Assembly: GCF_014208105.1 (NCBI RefSeq)
Contig: NZ_JACHMQ010000001.1
Coordinates: 3,100,001 to 3,164,000 of the forward strand
Direction: 5' to 3'
Source: Actinomadura coerulea
GTDB taxonomy: Bacteria > Actinomycetota > Actinomycetes > Streptosporangiales > Streptosporangiaceae
DNA: 64,000 nt
The notes beneath the pieces are model-generated. The model saw only the letters and a list, made by a program, of their open reading frames with translations. It searched no databases and was not told where the DNA came from. The position numbers and the translations under genes were made by a program. This document shows, one piece after another, positions 61,097 through 64,000 of this stretch (its first letter is position 1; each line of letters opens with the position of its first letter).

Positions 61097-61945
61097 GTGG
61101 AAATCACCATGGACCTCGTGCTTCCGCGCGACGTGGCGAGCGTTCCGGCGACGCGCAAGCTCCTGGACGCGGCACTGGCCGCGCTCGGTGTCGAGGGCCA
61201 CATCCGCGACGACATCGAGATGATGCTGACCGAGGCGTGCACCAACGTGATCAAGCACGCCGAGCACGGGGCGGACTACACCGTACGGGCGATGATCCAG
61301 GACCTGCGCTGCGTGATCAAGGTGATCGACTCGGGCACGGGCTTCGACGCGGCGCGCGTCCCGGCCCCCGATCCGTCCGCCGAGCAGGGGCGCGGTCTGA
61401 TGATCATGAGGGCGCTGGCCGACGACGTCCGGTTCGCCTCGTTCCCCGAGGACGGGGCACTGGTCGCACTGGAGAAGCGCCTGGCCTACGGCGAGGACAG
61501 CCTGGGCGGGCTCCTCACCGCCGAGAGCGAGGCCACCGTCGGGGACGGCTTCCGGCTCGGTTCGGACGAGCTCGCCGCCCGGCTGTTCGAGATGGCCCGG
61601 GCCGGCGACACCCAGGGGCTCCTCTCGCACGTGAACGACGGGGTGCCGGTGAACCTGTCCGACCACCGGGGCGAGACCCTGCTGATGCACGCGGCCTGCC
61701 ACGGGCACGTGGAGACCGTCCGGGCGCTCACACTGCGGGGCGCCGACCCGGACCGGGCCGACGACCGCGGCCACCGTCCGCTGACGGGCGCGGTGTTCAA
61801 GCGGGAGACCGAGGTCGTGCGGGTCCTGCTGGAGGCGGGGGCCGACCCGCGGGCGGGGTCGCCGTCGGCCGCCGACACCGCGCGGCTGGTCGGCGACACC
61901 GAGCTGCTCGCGTGGTTCGAGGGGACCGCTCCCCCGCCCGCGTGA
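61097..61945 (+). CDS. Anti-sigma-type ATPase fused to ankyrin repeats
   Basis: The 282-residue product combines a GHKL ATPase domain (about residues 5-130; N box MLTEACTNVIKHAEH, then IDSGTGFD and EQGRGLMIMRAL) with three or four ankyrin repeats (about 160-275). The repeats show typical spacing: DHRGETLLMHAACHGHVETVRAL, DDRGHRPLTGAVFKRE, DPRAGSPSAADTARL. I prefer the GTG at 61097, with GGAG upstream; 61055 is possible. Anti-sigma-type domains usually stand alone or have a transmembrane tail, so this fusion is unusual. The ankyrin part may recognise a partner. Confidence 0.82.
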   Translation: MEITMDLVLPRDVASVPATRKLLDAALAALGVEGHIRDDIEMMLTEACTNVIKHAEHGADYTVRAMIQDLRCVIKVIDSGTGFDAARVPAPDPSAEQGRGLMIMRALADDVRFASFPEDGALVALEKRLAYGEDSLGGLLTAESEATVGDGFRLGSDELAARLFEMARAGDTQGLLSHVNDGVPVNLSDHRGETLLMHAACHGHVETVRALTLRGADPDRADDRGHRPLTGAVFKRETEVVRVLLEAGADPRAGSPSAADTARLVGDTELLAWFEGTAPPPA

Positions 61946-61949
61946 GCGC

Positions 61950-63380
61950 TCAGCGCCGCACGCGCAGCACGAGCACCGCCACCAGCAGCGCCGCCGCGGC
62001 GAACCCCGCGCCGGTCGCGAACGCCGCGTCCATGCCGCCGACGGCGTCCGCGGGGCCGTGTCCGGACACCGCGGACCCGTAGGCCGTCACCATGACGGCC
62101 GACCCCAGCGACCCGCCCGACCACAGCATGGCCTGGGCGACCCCGGCGGCCGCGCCGGACTGCTCCGGTTCGACGCTGCCCAGGATCGTCGCGTTGAGCG
62201 GCAGCATCGACAGTCCGCCGCCCGCACCCATCAGGAGGAACGGGGCCAGCAGCGCGGCGGTGTAGCCGTCCCCCGGCGCGAGCCGGGACAGCCACACCAG
62301 GCCGACGGTGAGGAGGGCGGTTCCGGCGACGACCAGGGGGCGGGCGCCGACGCGCGCCAGCAGGCGCGGCGCGGTCCGCACGACGGCGAACTGCATCCCC
62401 ACCATGGGCAGGAACGCGGCCCCGGCGCGCAGCGGCCCGTAGCCGAGGACCTGCTGCAGGTACTGGGTGAGGAAGAAGAACGAGCCGAACATGGCGGCAG
62501 CCAGGCACAGCTGGGTGAGGTAGGACGCGGCCCGGTCGCGCCCGGTCAGCAGCCACAGCGGCATGAGCGGGCGGCGGGCGCGGGCCTCGACGGCCACGAA
62601 GGCGGCGAGCAGCGCGGCCGCCGCGCCGAACGCCGCGAGCGCCCGGCGGTCGTCCCAGCCGTCCGACCCGACCCGGATCAGCGCGTAGACGAGCGCGGTC
62701 ATGCCCGTCGTGGAGGCGAGGGCGCCGAGGGCGTCGAACCGGCCGGGGCGCCGCGGCGTCTCGGTGAGGACGCGCGGCGCGGCCAGCGCCAGGACCACGC
62801 CGACCGGGACGTTGACGAAGAACACCCACCGCCACGACCCGGCCTCGGTCAGCACCCCGCCGGCGATCATGCCGACGGCGGCGCCCGCGCCGGTCACCGC
62901 GGAGAAGACGCTGAGCGCGCGGACCCGGGCGGCGCCCTCGAAGTTCGTGGCGATCAGAGCCATGGCGCTCGGCGCGGCGACGGCGGCGGCGACGCCCTGG
63001 GCGGCGCGGGCGGCCAGCAGCCACCAGCCCGCGTCCGCGAACCCGCCCGCCAGCGACGCGGCGGTGAACAGCACGATGCCGGCGGTGAAGGCGCGGCGGC
63101 GCCCGAACACGTCTCCCGCTCGCCCGCCGAGCAGGAGCAGGCCGCCGAATGCGAGCATGTAGGAGTTCTGGATCCAGGCGAGGCCCCCGGTGGTCAGGCC
63201 GAGGCCCGCCCGGACGTCCGGGAGCGCGATGGTGACGACGGAGGTGTCCAGGCCGATCATGAGCTGGCAGCCGACGATGACGGCGAGGACGGTTCCTGCA
63301 CGATGATGGAGGGGCGGCGCGGACGCGCCGGGAGGTGTCGACTCCCGGGTCGCGGCCGTCCGCCCGCTGGTTGCGGTCAA
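61950..63380 (-). CDS. MFS drug exporter, EmrB/QacA (DHA2) type
   Basis: The 476-residue protein has about 14 hydrophobic helices. The LDTSVVTIALPDVRAGL stretch in helix 1 is the DHA2 hallmark, and a motif C-like GAVGMIAGGVL is present. I chose the TTG at 63380 because GGGAAGG lies 6 bases upstream and the extra N-terminal residues of a longer frame are Arg/Ser rich. It is divergent from a TetR gene, with a perfect palindrome between them. Its stop is 4 bp from the ankyrin fusion gene. Confidence 0.9.
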   Translation of the reverse strand: MTATSGRTAATRESTPPGASAPPLHHRAGTVLAVIVGCQLMIGLDTSVVTIALPDVRAGLGLTTGGLAWIQNSYMLAFGGLLLLGGRAGDVFGRRRAFTAGIVLFTAASLAGGFADAGWWLLAARAAQGVAAAVAAPSAMALIATNFEGAARVRALSVFSAVTGAGAAVGMIAGGVLTEAGSWRWVFFVNVPVGVVLALAAPRVLTETPRRPGRFDALGALASTTGMTALVYALIRVGSDGWDDRRALAAFGAAAALLAAFVAVEARARRPLMPLWLLTGRDRAASYLTQLCLAAAMFGSFFFLTQYLQQVLGYGPLRAGAAFLPMVGMQFAVVRTAPRLLARVGARPLVVAGTALLTVGLVWLSRLAPGDGYTAALLAPFLLMGAGGGLSMLPLNATILGSVEPEQSGAAAGVAQAMLWSGGSLGSAVMVTAYGSAVSGHGPADAVGGMDAAFATGAGFAAAALLVAVLVLRVRR

Positions 63381-63453
63381 GGCGAACCTTCCCAGAAATA
63401 AGGAACGGCGAAGTACACTATGTGGGGAACGTACCACCGATGCACGCTAAAGA

Positions 63454-63467
63454 GAACGCTAGCGTTC
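63454..63467. promoter_or_regulatory. Perfect GAACGCTAGCGTTC palindrome
   Basis: A 14-bp perfect palindrome between the divergent MFS exporter and TetR genes, in an AT-richer gap. Its position and symmetry mark it as the likely TetR operator controlling the exporter. Confidence 0.82.
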
Positions 63468-63487
63468 ACTATTTTCGGGATCGTGCC

Positions 63488-64000
63488 GTGACCCGTGCCG
63501 ACTCCGGCGCCCCCGCCGACCCGGGGCCCGCGACCACCCGGCGCCGCGGCGGCGAACTGGAGGCCGCGATCTTCGACGCCGTGTTCGCCCAGCTGGAGGC
63601 CGTCGGCTACCCCGGGCTGACGATGGAGGGCGTCGCCGCCGCGGCCCGTACCGGCAAGGCCGCCCTCTACCGGCGCTGGCGCTCCAAGAACGAGCTGATC
63701 AGCGACGCGCTCAAGCACGTCCTGCCCGAGCCGCCGACCCCGCCGGAGACCGGCTCGGTGCGCGAGGACATGATCCAGATCCTGCGCTGCCTGCGCGACA
63801 CGCTGATCGCCTGCCGCGGCGCGGCGTTCCGGGTCCTGAAGGAGGACAGCGAGGAGGGGGTCGGGCTCGTCCACGACGTCGTGCGCGACCGGCTGTCCAA
63901 GCCCGTCCGCGACCTGCTCTACGAGGCGCTGCGCGAGGCCGCCGCGCGCGGGGAGATCCGGCCGGAGACCGCGACCCGGCAGATCGCGAACGTGGGCCCG
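63488..64000 (+). CDS. TetR family regulator, 3' end beyond the window
   Basis: The GTG at 63488 opens a frame that stays open to the window end (171 codons seen). A helix-turn-helix lies at about residues 35-75 (LTMEGVAAAARTGKAALYRRW), with the effector domain following (AAFRVLKEDSEEG). No stop codon is in the window. Divergent arrangement and operator suggest control of the DHA2 exporter. Confidence 0.9.
   Translation, partial: MTRADSGAPADPGPATTRRRGGELEAAIFDAVFAQLEAVGYPGLTMEGVAAAARTGKAALYRRWRSKNELISDALKHVLPEPPTPPETGSVREDMIQILRCLRDTLIACRGAAFRVLKEDSEEGVGLVHDVVRDRLSKPVRDLLYEALREAAARGEIRPETATRQIANVGP

Noticed and set aside
58058..61774. A very long open frame on the minus strand
   Set aside because: It lies opposite well-supported genes (MFS, SPFH, acyltransferase), has shadow-type composition (Gly/Arg/His rich) and no recognisable domain.
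1..64000. Integrase, transposase or attachment sites that would define a mobile island
   Set aside because: None was recognised; the compositional difference alone does not prove a mobile element.

Overview
This 64-kb window is chromosomal DNA of a very GC-rich actinomycete. Signs of this are the frequent GTG and TTG starts, paired XRE/DUF5753 and DUF397 genes, anti-sigma-type ATP-binding proteins, an AfsR/SARP regulator, an F420-dependent PPOX enzyme and a PknB-type kinase. The gene mix resembles Actinomadura and other Streptosporangiales more than Mycobacterium; this placement is inference. I saw no rRNA, tRNA, CRISPR array, integrase or insertion sequence.

Left flank (1-22 kb), ordinary chromosome: a DrrAB-type ABC exporter with a divergent TetR gene; hrpB; a degenerate NERD protein; small membrane proteins; a histidine phosphatase; a GAF regulator; a threonine aldolase; a thiolase-fold lipid-transfer protein; a DUF2236 oxygenase; a flippase-like protein; a TetR-amidohydrolase pair with a clear operator; a Cmx chloramphenicol exporter with a possible leader-peptide attenuator; a secreted SGNH hydrolase; a Nudix enzyme; a PPOX enzyme; and an HExxH protein.

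Central accessory region (about 22-41 kb), visibly lower in G+C over much of its length. A 1160-residue protein with three AAA modules faces a cassette of three overlapping genes: a long Pro/Glu/Asp-rich disordered protein with a C-terminal hydrophobic segment, followed by two small related helical proteins. The whole cassette occurs twice (26179-28916 and 31109-34012). Both copies have the same 36-bp promoter-proximal element and the same GTG start context. Between the copies lie an anti-sigma-type ATPase with a partner gene and a frameshifted small gene. Downstream come a coiled-coil protein, an XRE/DUF397 pair and a fusion of an ASCH-like domain to a dynamin-like GTPase. The palindrome CGCACGTGCG recurs in gaps across the region. 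This twin cassette is the best candidate here for an undescribed system.

Mixed region (41-53 kb): a UvrD relic, a NUDT9-like Nudix hydrolase, an S24/S26-like protein, a pentapeptide-repeat operon with two paralogous unknown proteins, a protein of about twelve 25-residue repeats, a Ser/Thr kinase, a second XRE/DUF397 locus with a divergent anti-sigma-type ATPase, and a flavin monooxygenase. Four genes in the window are broken by one base in a short C/G run. This looks more like consensus error than true decay.

Right flank (53-64 kb): a lipoprotein, an AfsR-type regulator next to an MFS exporter, an SPFH protein with an Arc-like repressor and a probable operator, a PlsC-type acyltransferase, an anti-sigma-type kinase domain fused to ankyrin repeats, and an MFS exporter divergent from a TetR gene that runs off the window. 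Functions are assigned from visible motifs and family knowledge only; no database search was made.
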